Below, piece after piece: positions 16,413 through 24,515 of a DNA stretch of 64,000 nucleotides; within the stretch, counting starts at the first letter, position 1; the number at the start of each line of letters is the position of its first letter. The stretch is from Streptosporangium sp. NBC_01755 (lineage in GTDB: Bacteria; Actinomycetota; Actinomycetes; Streptosporangiales; Streptosporangiaceae). The notes under the pieces were generated by a model, which was not told the DNA's origin, ran no database searches, and saw nothing but the letters and a program-made list of their open reading frames with translations. Made by a program: the position numbers and the translations under genes. The stretch is taken from positions 6,138,001 through 6,202,000 of the forward strand of contig NZ_CP109131.1 of assembly GCF_035917995.1 (NCBI RefSeq), given 5' to 3'.

Positions 16413-17030
16413 ATGGAACAGTCCGAACCTTCGGGGGAGGAGCCTCGCCTGCCTCCGGGCCAGTACGTCCCCCGGGGCCGACCGGTGATCCACTACGGTC
16501 GGGTGCCCAGGTTCCGTCCGGAGACGTGGCAGCTGCACGTCATGGGGGCGACGGCCTCGGGCGAGCAGCACCGTTTCACCTGGCCCGAGTTCTCCGCGCT
16601 GCCACGTACCACGATCGTGGCCGACTTCCACTGCGTCACCAAGTTCTCGATCATGGGTAACGAGTGGGGCGGGGTGTCCGCGGCGACGCTGATGGCGGTC
16701 GCTCCGCCCGCGCCCGGTGTGAAGCACGTGATGATCTGGGGCGAGTACGGCTACAGCGCCAACGTGCGCATCGGCGACTTCGACCGCTCCCAGACGATGT
16801 TCGCGCTGGAATTCGACGAGAAGCCCATCGCCATGGAGCGCGGGTTCCCGGTGCGGATGATCGTCCCGCACCTGTACGCGTGGAAGAGCGTCAAGTGGGT
16901 GCGCGCCGTGGAGTACCTGCTGGAGGACAGGCGCGGCTTCTGGGAGGAACGTGGCTACCACAACATCGCCGACCCCTGGCGCGAGCAGCGCTACTCCTAT
17001 CAGGAGGAAGCGGGCGAAGGCCCGCCCTGA
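16413..17030 (+). CDS. Sulfite-oxidase-like molybdopterin oxidoreductase
   Basis: The start is set at ATG 16413, 8 nt after GGAGG (16410 and GTG 16407 are in frame too); about 205 residues. It is the short, cytosolic SUOX-fold type (Oxidored_molyb) with the Mo-ligating Cys in ADFHCVTKFS and WGGVS following. There is no signal peptide and no dimerisation domain. Substrate unknown; relatives include YedY-like reductases. It is followed at 60 bp by the LytS/LytT-type pair. Confidence 0.8.
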   Translation: MEQSEPSGEEPRLPPGQYVPRGRPVIHYGRVPRFRPETWQLHVMGATASGEQHRFTWPEFSALPRTTIVADFHCVTKFSIMGNEWGGVSAATLMAVAPPAPGVKHVMIWGEYGYSANVRIGDFDRSQTMFALEFDEKPIAMERGFPVRMIVPHLYAWKSVKWVRAVEYLLEDRRGFWEERGYHNIADPWREQRYSYQEEAGEGPP

Positions 17031-17089
17031 TCGGCTCGTGATCGGCGTTCACCCCTGATCACCGGGGCGGGTTGACTACGGTTTTCCAC

Positions 17090-18295
17090 ATGTCGACCAC
17101 CGGCTGGGTGCTGCTCTGCGCCTTCAGCGCCCTTCTCGGACTCGTCCTTCCCCGCCCGCGCCGGCGACACCCGGACCGGCAGGGCGGCCCGACGGACGAG
17201 GCCACCTTTCTGACACTTCACATCGCGGCGATGGCGGCCCCCTCGCTGCGGGCCGGGCTCACCCACGAGTCCGCCCGCAAGGCGGTCCGCCACCTGCGTG
17301 CCCTGCTGGGCACCGGCGCCGTCGCGGTCGCCGACACCGGCGGCCTGCTCGCCTGGGACGGCGCGGCGGGCTGCCACCGCGACCACGCGCCCGAACACGC
17401 ACACGAACACGCCAGGACCGTCCTCGCCTCGGCGCGCCCGCACGTGCTGACCGGGGACGAGCCGATCTGTGACACGCCGGGCTGTGCCACCAGGGGCGGG
17501 ATCGTCGTACCGCTCACCGTCGACGGCCGGGTGGTCGGGGCGCTCGCCGCGTACGACCCCGTGGTGAGCCCGGCGCTGGTGCGGACCGTCACCGAGGTCG
17601 CCAGGTGGGTCTCGGGGCAGCTGGAACTGGCAGAGGTCGACTCCTCACGGCGGCGGACGATGGAGGAGGAGATGCGGGTGCTGCGCGCCCAGATGTCTCC
17701 TCACTTCGTCTACAACGCGCTGACCACCATCGCCTCGTTCGTTCGCACCGACCCCGAGCGGGCGCGGGAGCTGCTGGTGGAGTTCGCCGACTTCAACCGG
17801 TACGCGCTGCGCCGGGAGCGCGACTTCACCACCCTCGCCGAGGAACTGCACTGTGTGGACCGCTACCTGCTGCTGGAACGTGCCAGGTTCGGCGACCGGC
17901 TCCGTTTCACCCTCAGGGTCGCACCGGAGGTGCTGTCGGTCTCCGTCCCGTTCCTCTGCCTGCAGCCGCTGGTGGAGAACGCGGTCAAGCACGGCGTGGC
18001 CGCCGCCGGACGTCATGGAGAGGTGCGGGTGGTGGTCGGTGACGCCGGGTCCGAGGCCCACATCAGCGTTGAGGACGACGGCCCGGGCATGCCCCCCGAG
18101 CGGGTCCGAGGGCTCCTCGACGGCTCCGCGCCGCGGTCGGGAGAGGAGGGCGGGATCGGGCTGGCGGGCGTCGACGTGCGGTTCCGCCGGATCTACGGTG
18201 AGGACTACGGTCTGGTCGTGGAGAGTGCCCCGAACGCGGGCACGACGGTGCGGCTCCGCGTTCCCAAGCTCCACCCCGCCAATAGCTATTTGTAG
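17090..18295 (+). CDS. LytS-type sensor histidine kinase with GAF domain
   Basis: ATG 17090 gives 401 residues (an in-frame TTG at 17072 is less likely). One N-terminal membrane segment is followed by a GAF-like domain (about 45-185) that contains a CDTPGC pair of cysteines, then a His_kinase domain with MSPHFVYNALTTI (His205) and an HATPase domain (ENAVKHG, DDGPGM). This is the LytS/YehU class that partners LytTR regulators; the regulator follows 66 bp downstream. Such pairs in actinomycetes often sit by a sodium/solute symporter, not seen here. The cysteines could make the GAF domain redox-sensitive (inference). Confidence 0.85.
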   Translation: MSTTGWVLLCAFSALLGLVLPRPRRRHPDRQGGPTDEATFLTLHIAAMAAPSLRAGLTHESARKAVRHLRALLGTGAVAVADTGGLLAWDGAAGCHRDHAPEHAHEHARTVLASARPHVLTGDEPICDTPGCATRGGIVVPLTVDGRVVGALAAYDPVVSPALVRTVTEVARWVSGQLELAEVDSSRRRTMEEEMRVLRAQMSPHFVYNALTTIASFVRTDPERARELLVEFADFNRYALRRERDFTTLAEELHCVDRYLLLERARFGDRLRFTLRVAPEVLSVSVPFLCLQPLVENAVKHGVAAAGRHGEVRVVVGDAGSEAHISVEDDGPGMPPERVRGLLDGSAPRSGEEGGIGLAGVDVRFRRIYGEDYGLVVESAPNAGTTVRLRVPKLHPANSYL

Positions 18296-18361
18296 TCAAA
18301 CTATTACCTGAAGTTGTCATCAGGCTTGCGGCGGGTGTGGTTCAGAGGGCAGCGTGGGGTC

Positions 18362-19153
18362 ATGTTGCGAGTCCTGGCCGTTGACGACGAGGTCCCCGCC
18401 CTTGAGGAGATCGCCTATCTCCTCCGCCAGGACCCCCGTATCGAGCACGTCTCCACGGCGGCGGGCGGGGTCACCGCGCTCCAGGACATGGTCCAGATGA
18501 TCGGCACGGGCGAGCGGCTGGACGGGGTGTTCCTTGACATCCGGATGCCGGGACTGGACGGCCTCGACCTGGCCAGGCTCATCGCGGGGTTTCCCAACCC
18601 GCCCCGGCTGGTCTTCGTCACCGCCCACGAGGAGTGCGCGGTGCAGGCATTCGAGCTGGAGGCGGTCGACTATCTGCTCAAGCCGGTCAGGGCCGACCGG
18701 CTGGCCGAGGCGGTGCGGCGCCTGGAGTCCATGATTCCCGCGGCGGCCGACCCGGTGCCGGAGGACGTCATCCCGGTCGAGCTCGCGGGACGGACGAGGT
18801 TCGTGCCCCAGCAGGCCGTCTGGTTCGCCGAGGCGCAGGGCGACTACGTCCGGCTCCACACCGACGAGGGCAGCTACCTGGTCCGCATGCCGCTGGCCGC
18901 CCTGGAACGGCGCTGGGCGGGGTCGGGGTTCATCCGGGTGCACCGCAGCACGCTGGTCTCGGTGCGGCACGTGAGCGAGCTGCGCTTCGACGGTGGCAGG
19001 GTGATGCTCCGGGTGGGTACCGAGACGCTTCCGGTCAGCCGCCGTCACGCCCGCCAGGTCCGCGAGCGGCTGGTCCGCCAGTTCCGTGACCGTCCGGCCG
19101 TCCCCGGCGTGGTCCGGGCCAGGCCCCTGCCCTCCGCCGCCGCCCTGCGGTAA
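18362..19153 (+). CDS. LytTR-type response regulator
   Basis: The protein has 263 residues from ATG 18362. It has a receiver domain with DDE pocket, phospho-acceptor Asp59 (VFLDIRMPG) and YLLKPV, then a LytTR DNA-binding domain (about 135-235; FIRVHRSTLVSVRHV and LPVSRRHARQVR). It is regulated by the adjacent LytS-type kinase. The last codons and the TAA are duplicated in tandem downstream. No target operator was searched. Confidence 0.87.
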   Translation: MLRVLAVDDEVPALEEIAYLLRQDPRIEHVSTAAGGVTALQDMVQMIGTGERLDGVFLDIRMPGLDGLDLARLIAGFPNPPRLVFVTAHEECAVQAFELEAVDYLLKPVRADRLAEAVRRLESMIPAAADPVPEDVIPVELAGRTRFVPQQAVWFAEAQGDYVRLHTDEGSYLVRMPLAALERRWAGSGFIRVHRSTLVSVRHVSELRFDGGRVMLRVGTETLPVSRRHARQVRERLVRQFRDRPAVPGVVRARPLPSAAALR

Positions 19154-19201
19154 CCGCGTCCGGGTCAGGCCCTGCCTCCGCCGCCGCCCTGCGGTAACCG
19201 C
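19112..19201. repeat. Tandem duplication of the lytTR gene's 3' end
   Basis: 19112-19157 (46 bp, covering the final codons and TAA) is repeated at 19158-19201 (44 bp) with a few differences and a 2-bp loss. The duplication keeps the stop codon in the first copy. Confidence 0.85.
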
Positions 19202-19709
19202 CGCACGCCTCTCCGGGCCCCCGCACGGGGATTCGAACCCGTGCGGGCTCCGGTCGCCCGCTCACGGTCGCCGTGCCCTTGGTCGGCTCACGGTCGCCGT
19301 GCCCTTGGTCGGCCCCCGTGCACTGTCCGACCTCGCGTGCCGTACGCCGTTTCGCGGTCGTCCGGCTCATCGGCGTTTCCCCGGGACGGGCGGGTCAGGC
19401 GGGTCCCAGGGGCCTCACGAGCCCCCGATCGACCGTTCGTCGCCCGCCGCGAGCCGTTCGTCGTGTCGACACTCTCCGCACATCGACAACTACGAACCGT
19501 TAATCGCGCTGGCGGGAAAGCGCCGCTCGCTCGTCTGGGCGCGCCTCTAGTGTTCCCTCATCGGAGAGCGAGACCCGCCGGGTCAGGGGGGACAGAGCCG
19601 GAAGGCTCACGCAGGACCTGATGCGCGGACACCGGGGGAGCACCGGCATCCGGCCACACGGCCGCCGAGTCCTTGACCGGAAGGGGGAGGGGTCGCCGAT
19701 CTCCGATAT
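19202..19709. other. Gene-free intergenic stretch with hairpin and 26-bp direct repeat
   Basis: No credible gene. A perfect 10-bp hairpin is at 19220-19247 (CCCGCACGGG/CCCGTGCGGG), a plausible terminator for the regulator gene. A 26-bp sequence is directly repeated at 19261-19286 and 19287-19312. The remainder (19313-19709) contains GC-rich, weakly structured DNA in which I see no promoter or known RNA motif. Confidence 0.5.
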
Positions 19710-19793
19710 GACGGGACGCCCGCGTTGGCCAGCGGGCCGGACCGTGATCCGGCCACACGGGGGCGGCCGGATCACGAGGACGGGCGTCCCGTC
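19710..19793 (-). terminator. Large nested palindrome after nfo
   Basis: The outer arms GACGGGACGCCCG (19710-19722) and CGGGCGTCCCGTC (19781-19793) and the inner arms CGTGATCCGGCC (19743-19754) and GGCCGGATCACG (19765-19776) are all perfect. It lies 22 bp past the nfo stop, so it probably ends nfo transcription. The two-level structure is bigger than a simple terminator needs. Confidence 0.6.
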
Positions 19794-19815
19794 CGACCTC
19801 AGGTGAGCCGGGAAC

Positions 19816-20655
19816 TCACCGGTCGCGGAGCTTCTTGAGCACCTCGATGTCCTCGCGGTGCTTCTCGGCGCCGCCCGGTGTCTCGATGCAGAACGGCACC
19901 CCCGCCATCACGGGATGGCGCAGCATGTCGGCGAAGGGCTCGGCGCCGATGTGGCCGGAGCCGATGTTCTCGTGCCGGTCCTTCTTGGAGTCGCACACGT
20001 CCTTGGAGTCGTTGGCGTGGACCAGCTTGAGCCGCCCGGGGGCGATCGAGTGCAGGGCGTCCAGAGTCTCCTTGACGCCCTCGGGGGTCGACAGGTCGTG
20101 CCCGGCGGCGAAGGCGTGGCAGGTGTCGAAGCAGATCCCCGCCTTCGGGTGCCAGTCGAGGGCCGCCAGGTAGGGCTCCAGATCCTGGACCGTCGCGCAG
20201 AGCACCGCGCCCTGCCCGGCCATCGGCTCCAGCAGCAGGTCGGGTCCGTCGTCGGGGATCTCCTCCAGGAGCGGCAGGAGATGTTCACGCAGCTGGCGCA
20301 ATGCCTCGTCGCGGGACTGGCTCACCGCCGACCCCGTGTGGACGACCACTCCCTTCGCGCCGATCGCGTGGCCGCGCAGCAGGTTGTGCCGCACGGTGGC
20401 CACCGACTTCTCCAGCGTCTCGGCGCTGGGCGAGCCCATGTTGATCAGGTAGGGCGCGTGCACGAAGGAGAGCACGCCGGACTCGAGGAGCTTGGCGTCC
20501 TGGGCGGGGTCGCCCACGGCGAGTGCCCAGCCGCGCGGGTTGGTGACGAACACCTGGATCATCTCGGCACCGATGTCGGAGGCGTACCGCAGGCCGCCCT
20601 TGGCGAGACCGCCGGTGACGGAGACGTGTCCGCCGATGGGAGAGAGTGAAGTCAT
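19816..20655 (-). CDS. nfo: Deoxyribonuclease IV (AP endonuclease family 2)
   Basis: The protein has 279 residues with the EndoIV TIM-barrel signature: IGGHVSVTGG start, NPRGW, HAPYLINMGSP, EPMAGQG, CFDTCHAFAAGHD and the HANDSKDVCDSKKDRHENIGSGHIG zinc-ligand region in segments. It cleaves DNA 5' of abasic sites in base-excision repair and removes 3' blocks. All usual zinc ligands (His, Glu, Asp) are visible. It is monocistronic; no LexA box was seen in front of it. Confidence 0.93.
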   Translation of the reverse strand: MTSLSPIGGHVSVTGGLAKGGLRYASDIGAEMIQVFVTNPRGWALAVGDPAQDAKLLESGVLSFVHAPYLINMGSPSAETLEKSVATVRHNLLRGHAIGAKGVVVHTGSAVSQSRDEALRQLREHLLPLLEEIPDDGPDLLLEPMAGQGAVLCATVQDLEPYLAALDWHPKAGICFDTCHAFAAGHDLSTPEGVKETLDALHSIAPGRLKLVHANDSKDVCDSKKDRHENIGSGHIGAEPFADMLRHPVMAGVPFCIETPGGAEKHREDIEVLKKLRDR

Positions 20656-20765
20656 GATGACCGTAGTTTAGGCGTCGACCCCGGTGTCTCACAGGCGGCA
20701 GGCCGGTCGCGCGGCCTGGTCCCACACCGGCTCCGTCCGCCCCTGAGGCGACCGGTGACAGATGT

Positions 20766-20899
20766 CGGCGGTGCGCTCAGCCGTGTGTCCCGAGGAGAAC
20801 CGAACGCTTGCCGGCGGTGCGCTCAGCCGTGTGTCCCGAGGAGAACCGAACGCTTGCCGGCGGTGCGCTCAGCCGTGTGTCCCGAGGAGAACCGAACGC
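20766..20899. repeat. Three-fold 46-bp tandem repeat upstream of the purine cluster
   Basis: Units start at 20766, 20812 and 20858 and are almost identical; each contains GAGGAGAACCG, a ribosome-site-like string. Because 46 is not a multiple of three, all frames read through in rotation, so it is not coding. It lies 110 bp before uraD and may hold binding sites for a regulator of the cluster (inference). Confidence 0.85.
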
Positions 20900-21009
20900 C
20901 GGATACCGGCAGGTTTGGAGGATGTTGCGGAAATCTGCGGCAAACCCTTGGCACAGTTTGGGGCGCTTGTCGCTGGACTGTACGCGCCGATGGTGTGTGT
21001 ACTGCTCAC

Positions 21010-21594
21010 ATGTCGAACGTGCACTCCGCGCCGCAGGTCGCGGGGCTGGCCGCCTTCAACGCGCTGGGCGCCGAGGAGGCCGAGGCCGAACTGCTGGCCT
21101 GCTGTGCCTGCCGGGGCTTCGCCGCGAAGGTGGCCGCGCTGCGCCCCTATCGCGACCCCGGCCGGCTGACCGAGGTCGCGGAGGCCACCGTGCGGAGCCT
21201 GGACTGGTCCGGTGTACGCGAGGCGCTGGCCGCCCACCCCCGGATCGGCGAACCGCCCCGCGAGAGCGACCCGGCGGCCGGTCACTCCGGAAGGGAGGCG
21301 GACTGGTCTCGCCGGGAGCAGTCGGGCGTCGAGACGGCGGGGCGGGAGGTCCTGGACCGGCTGGCGGAGGGCAACCGCGCCTACGAGCGGCGGTTCGGCC
21401 ACGTCTACCTGATCTGCGCCACCGGTCTGCCGGCCGAGGAGATGCTGGCCCGTCTCACCGAGCGGCTCGGTAACGACGAGGACACCGAGCGAGACGTCGT
21501 CAGGGCCGAACTCGGGAAGATCACCCGTCTGCGGCTGGTGAAACTCCTCGAGAGCGGCCACCTGGCTCCCGTGCTTCCGCGGACGGCCACGTGA
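21010..21594 (+). CDS. uraD: 2-oxo-4-hydroxy-4-carboxy-5-ureidoimidazoline (OHCU) decarboxylase
   Basis: The start ATG 21010 gives 194 residues. It has the all-helical UraD fold with the catalytic His in AHPRIGE, the SRREQSG motif and FGHVYLICATG near the end. It decarboxylates OHCU to (S)-allantoin, the last step of urate breakdown in the cytosol. It is the first gene of a nine-gene, same-direction cluster. An in-frame extension reaches upstream to 20755 but runs through the 46-bp repeats and is unlikely to be translated. Confidence 0.9.
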   Translation: MSNVHSAPQVAGLAAFNALGAEEAEAELLACCACRGFAAKVAALRPYRDPGRLTEVAEATVRSLDWSGVREALAAHPRIGEPPRESDPAAGHSGREADWSRREQSGVETAGREVLDRLAEGNRAYERRFGHVYLICATGLPAEEMLARLTERLGNDEDTERDVVRAELGKITRLRLVKLLESGHLAPVLPRTAT

Positions 21595-21655
21595 GCTCCG
21601 AGCTCCCGGGATCCGGGCCCGTACTCCTCGAACCCATGCTTGCGGAAGGTCCCGT

Positions 21656-21967
21656 ATGAGCCTGTCCACGCACGTGCTGGACGCCGCCCTGGGCAGGCCG
21701 GCGGCGGGTGTCGCCGTACGCTTGGAGAGGGACGGCGAGGTGCTCGCCGAGGGCGTCACCGACGCCGACGGGCGGATCGCGGGGTGGACGTGCGGGGCGG
21801 GCGCCCACCGGCTGGTCTTCGACACCGGGGACTACTTCGCCGCCCGCGGGGTGGCCGCCTTCTACCCACGGGTCTCGATCGACTTCACGGTGGCGAACCC
21901 GGGGGAGCACCACCACGTGCCGCTGCTGCTCAGCCCGTTCGCCTACTCGACGTATCGAGGGAGCTAG
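21656..21967 (+). CDS. uraH: 5-hydroxyisourate hydrolase (transthyretin-related)
   Basis: The protein has 103 residues with the complete HIUase signature: LSTHVLDAALGRPAAG at the start, the Arg/His active-site residues, and the C-terminal YSTYRGS that distinguishes HIUases from transthyretin. It converts 5-hydroxyisourate, the urate oxidase product, to OHCU. It lies 61 bp after uraD and 1 bp before the urate oxidase start, so the steps are co-transcribed. Confidence 0.94.
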   Translation: MSLSTHVLDAALGRPAAGVAVRLERDGEVLAEGVTDADGRIAGWTCGAGAHRLVFDTGDYFAARGVAAFYPRVSIDFTVANPGEHHHVPLLLSPFAYSTYRGS

Positions 21968-21968
21968 C

Positions 21969-23009
21969 ATGCCCGTCGTTCTCGGCCCCAACCGCTACGG
22001 CAAGGCGGAGATCCGCCTGGTCCGTGTCGTCAGGGACGGAGGCGTCCACCACCTCAAGGACGTCACCGTCGGCTCGGCGCTCTCCGGCGACATGGAGGCG
22101 GTCCATCTCATCGGCGACAACGCCGCGGTCCTGCCGACCGACACGCAGAAGAACACCGTGTACGCCTTCGCCAGGAAGCACGGTGTCGAGCAGATCGAGG
22201 ACTTCGCGATCCTGCTGGCCCGTCACTACGTGGACTCCCAGCCCACGGTCCACCACGCCCGCGTGGAGATCGAGGAGTACTTCTGGGACCGGATCCCGGT
22301 GGACGGCGACTCCGCCCCAAGAGCCCCGGGAGCCCCAAGAGCCCTGGGAGCCCCGGGAGCCCCGGGAACTCCGGGATCCTTGGAAGCCGCCGAAGCAGCC
22401 CGGGAGGCCCGGGAGGGCCGAAAAGCCGAAGGCGGGCGGCACTCCTTCGTCCGCTCCGGCAGGGAGGTGCGCACCTGCGTCGTCCACCACGACCGGGACG
22501 GCACCACCACCGTGGTCTCCGGGCTGAAGGACCTGGTGGTGCTCAACTCGACGGGCTCGGAGTTCTCCGGCTTCGCCGAGGACGAGTACACCACCTTGAG
22601 ACCCACCAGGGACCGCGTCCTGGCCACCGAGGTCTCGGCCCGCTGGCGGCACCTGCCAGGCGTGCCGCCGCGCGGGGACTCCCGCGGGGAGTCCCACTAC
22701 GGGGAGTCCCACTACGGGGAGTCCTACGACGAGGTACGCCGCTGCCTGCTCGGCGCGTTCGCCGAGACCTACAGCCTGTCGCTGCAGCAGACGCTCTACG
22801 CGATGGGCGAGCGGGTGCTGAACGCCCGGGAGGAGGTCTGCGAGGTGCGCCTGGCGATGCCCAACAAGCACCACTTCCTGGTAGACCTCACCCCCTTCGG
22901 GCTGGACAACCCTAACGAGGTGTTCTACGCCGCCGACCGTCCCTACGGGCTGATCGAGGGCGGCGTGCTCCGTGACGACGCCCCCGACGCCCGCTTCGCC
23001 TGGGAGTGA
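21969..23009 (+). CDS. uox: Urate oxidase (uricase) with low-complexity insertions
   Basis: The protein has 346 residues, longer than the usual about 300. It has two T-fold halves. The catalytic Thr is in LPTDTQKNTVYAFA, with EYFWDR, FVRSGREVRTC, LNSTGSEFSGF and SLQQTLYAMGERVL also conserved. It oxidises urate to 5-hydroxyisourate without cofactor. Two insertions stand out: a Pro/Ala/Gly-rich stretch of about 40 residues (near 115-155), coded by short DNA repeats, and a Gly-Glu-Ser-His-Tyr repeat (near 236-252) coded by 15-bp units. Both lie between conserved strands, probably in surface loops. Confidence 0.92.
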   Translation: MPVVLGPNRYGKAEIRLVRVVRDGGVHHLKDVTVGSALSGDMEAVHLIGDNAAVLPTDTQKNTVYAFARKHGVEQIEDFAILLARHYVDSQPTVHHARVEIEEYFWDRIPVDGDSAPRAPGAPRALGAPGAPGTPGSLEAAEAAREAREGRKAEGGRHSFVRSGREVRTCVVHHDRDGTTTVVSGLKDLVVLNSTGSEFSGFAEDEYTTLRPTRDRVLATEVSARWRHLPGVPPRGDSRGESHYGESHYGESYDEVRRCLLGAFAETYSLSLQQTLYAMGERVLNAREEVCEVRLAMPNKHHFLVDLTPFGLDNPNEVFYAADRPYGLIEGGVLRDDAPDARFAWE

Positions 23010-23890
23010 TGACCGTGGATTTCCTGCGCCCCGCCACCTGGGCGGAGGCACTGGCCGCCAAGGCGGACCGGCCTGAGGTGGCGCCCATCGCCGGCGGCAC
23101 CGACATGATGGTCGAGCTCAACTTCGACGTGCGACGGCCTGCCGGGCTGCTCGACCTGAACCGGGTCGCCGAGCTCGCGACATGGAGCCGGGAGGCGGAC
23201 GGCATGCTCAGGGTCGGCGCGGGCGTGTCGTACACCCGGCTGATCGCCGAGCTGGGCGACCGGTTGCCAGGGCTGGCACAGGCCTCCCGCACCGTCGGCT
23301 CGCCACAGATCCGCAACCGGGGGACGGTGGGAGGCAACCTCGGCGCGGCCTCGCCCGCCGGGGACAGCCACCCGCCGCTGCTCGCCGGTGACGCGGTCAT
23401 CGAGGTCGAGTCCGCGGCCCGGGGCGTGCGTATGATCCCGGCCGCGGCCTTCTACCTCGGGGTCAAGCGCAGCGCGCTGGAGCCCGACGAGCTGATCAGG
23501 GCGTTCTGGATGAGCCCCGCGAGCGGCCCGCAGTACTTCTCCAAGGTCGGTACCCGCAACGCCATGGTGATCGCGGTCTGCTCGTTCGCGATCGCGCTCC
23601 ATCCCGGACAGCGCAGGGTCGGCACCGGCATCGGCTCGGCCGCCCCGACCCCCCGGCGCGCCGTCGCGGCCGAGGAGTTCCTGGCCGCGGAACTCGACTG
23701 GGAGGCGCGGCTCGACCCCGCGGTGCTCGGGCGCTTCGGTGAGCTGGCCGCCGAGGCCGCCTCGCCGATCGACGACGTGCGCGGTACCGCCGACTACCGG
23801 CGCCACGCCATCGCGGTGATGGCGCGGCGCACCCTCACCTGGGCGTGGAACGAGTTACGCTCCGGGCACTTCGAGAGGAGGACCGGCTGA
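23009..23890 (+). CDS. FAD-binding subunit of a xanthine-dehydrogenase-type enzyme
   Basis: The protein has 293 residues. ATG at 23009 overlaps the uricase stop by 1 bp (GTG at 23006 is an alternative). It has the FAD motifs AGGTDMMVELN and GTVGGNLGAASPAGD and the CO-dehydrogenase flavoprotein C-terminal domain. In a full enzyme it passes electrons from the 2Fe-2S subunit to NAD. It overlaps the next gene, which encodes that subunit. The molybdopterin-binding subunit is not in the window. Confidence 0.87.
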   Translation: MTVDFLRPATWAEALAAKADRPEVAPIAGGTDMMVELNFDVRRPAGLLDLNRVAELATWSREADGMLRVGAGVSYTRLIAELGDRLPGLAQASRTVGSPQIRNRGTVGGNLGAASPAGDSHPPLLAGDAVIEVESAARGVRMIPAAAFYLGVKRSALEPDELIRAFWMSPASGPQYFSKVGTRNAMVIAVCSFAIALHPGQRRVGTGIGSAAPTPRRAVAAEEFLAAELDWEARLDPAVLGRFGELAAEAASPIDDVRGTADYRRHAIAVMARRTLTWAWNELRSGHFERRTG

Positions 23891-24390
23891 TGCGCCTCAC
23901 CTTCACGGTCAACGGACGCGGCGAGAGCGTCGACGATGTCTGGGAGGGCGAGAGCCTCCTGTACGTCCTGCGCGAACGGGTGGGCCTGCCGGGTTCCAAG
24001 AACGCGTGCGAGCAGGGCGAGTGCGGCTCCTGCACCGTCTACCTCGACGGGCTGCCCGTCTGCGCGTGCCTGGTCGCGGCCGGGCAGGTCGAGGGCCGCG
24101 TGGTCCGCACCATCGAGGGACTCGCCGACGGCGACCGGCTCGATCCGGTCCAGGAGGCGTTCGTCGAATGCGGAGCCGTCCAGTGCGGTTTCTGCACCCC
24201 CGGCCTCATCGTCCAGGCTCACGACCTGATCGAGCGGATTCCGCGGCCGTCCGACGCCGAGATCCGCGAGGCCCTGGCGGGCAACCTGTGCCGATGCACC
24301 GGCTACGAGAAGATCCTCGACGCCGTACGCCTCGCCGCGGCGCGCAAGGCCGACGCGGGCTCGGGACCGCGCGGCGAGGAGAGCGCTTGA
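23890..24390 (+). CDS. 2Fe-2S subunit of a xanthine-dehydrogenase-type enzyme
   Basis: ATG at 23890 overlaps the previous TGA; 166 residues. It has a plant-ferredoxin-type cluster (C-x4-CGSC, then C) and a second cluster in a helical domain (CGFCTPG and CRCTGYEK), as in all XDH/CO-dehydrogenase small subunits. It should relay electrons from the Mo site to the FAD subunit. The large Mo subunit normally encoded next is missing; only about 120 bp separate this gene from the deaminase gene. Confidence 0.9.
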   Translation: MRLTFTVNGRGESVDDVWEGESLLYVLRERVGLPGSKNACEQGECGSCTVYLDGLPVCACLVAAGQVEGRVVRTIEGLADGDRLDPVQEAFVECGAVQCGFCTPGLIVQAHDLIERIPRPSDAEIREALAGNLCRCTGYEKILDAVRLAAARKADAGSGPRGEESA

Positions 24391-24515
24391 CCGCCCCGGC
24401 GAGGCCGGAACCGCGATCGGAACCGCGATCGGTTCCGGAGCGGGTCCTGGAAGCGCACGCGACCGCCTCCCCGCCGCCACGGGCCGGAACCCTCACGCCC
24501 AAGGAGTCTCGTTGA
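24387..24515 (+). other. Possible remnant of the missing molybdopterin-subunit gene
   Basis: A TTG at 24387 overlaps the stop of the 2Fe-2S gene, the coupling expected for the Mo-subunit gene, and opens 42 codons ending at a TGA that overlaps the deaminase start. The sequence is Pro/Arg rich, contains a 12-bp direct repeat, and shows no Mo-subunit motif. It may be the scar of a deletion or just spacer. Confidence 0.3.

Noticed and set aside
19219-19248. tRNA-like T-arm (minus strand GGGTTCGAATCC core in a hairpin)
   Set aside because: The stem only pairs with an 8-nt loop, and there is no acceptor stem, anticodon arm or D arm in the flanking DNA; more likely a terminator hairpin.
19540-19680. 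Possible c-di-AMP (ydaO) riboswitch between lytTR gene and nfo
   Set aside because: A few purine-rich strings look similar, but the conserved core cannot be laid out and the next plus-strand gene is over 1 kb away.
20755-21009. N-terminal extension of UraD through the 46-bp repeats
   Set aside because: The extension encodes a rotating repeat with no family similarity; ATG 21010 matches the start of known UraD proteins.
20985-21012. CRP-like palindrome directly before uraD
   Set aside because: GTGTG and TCACA half-sites exist, but only one half matches the consensus and the spacing is ambiguous.
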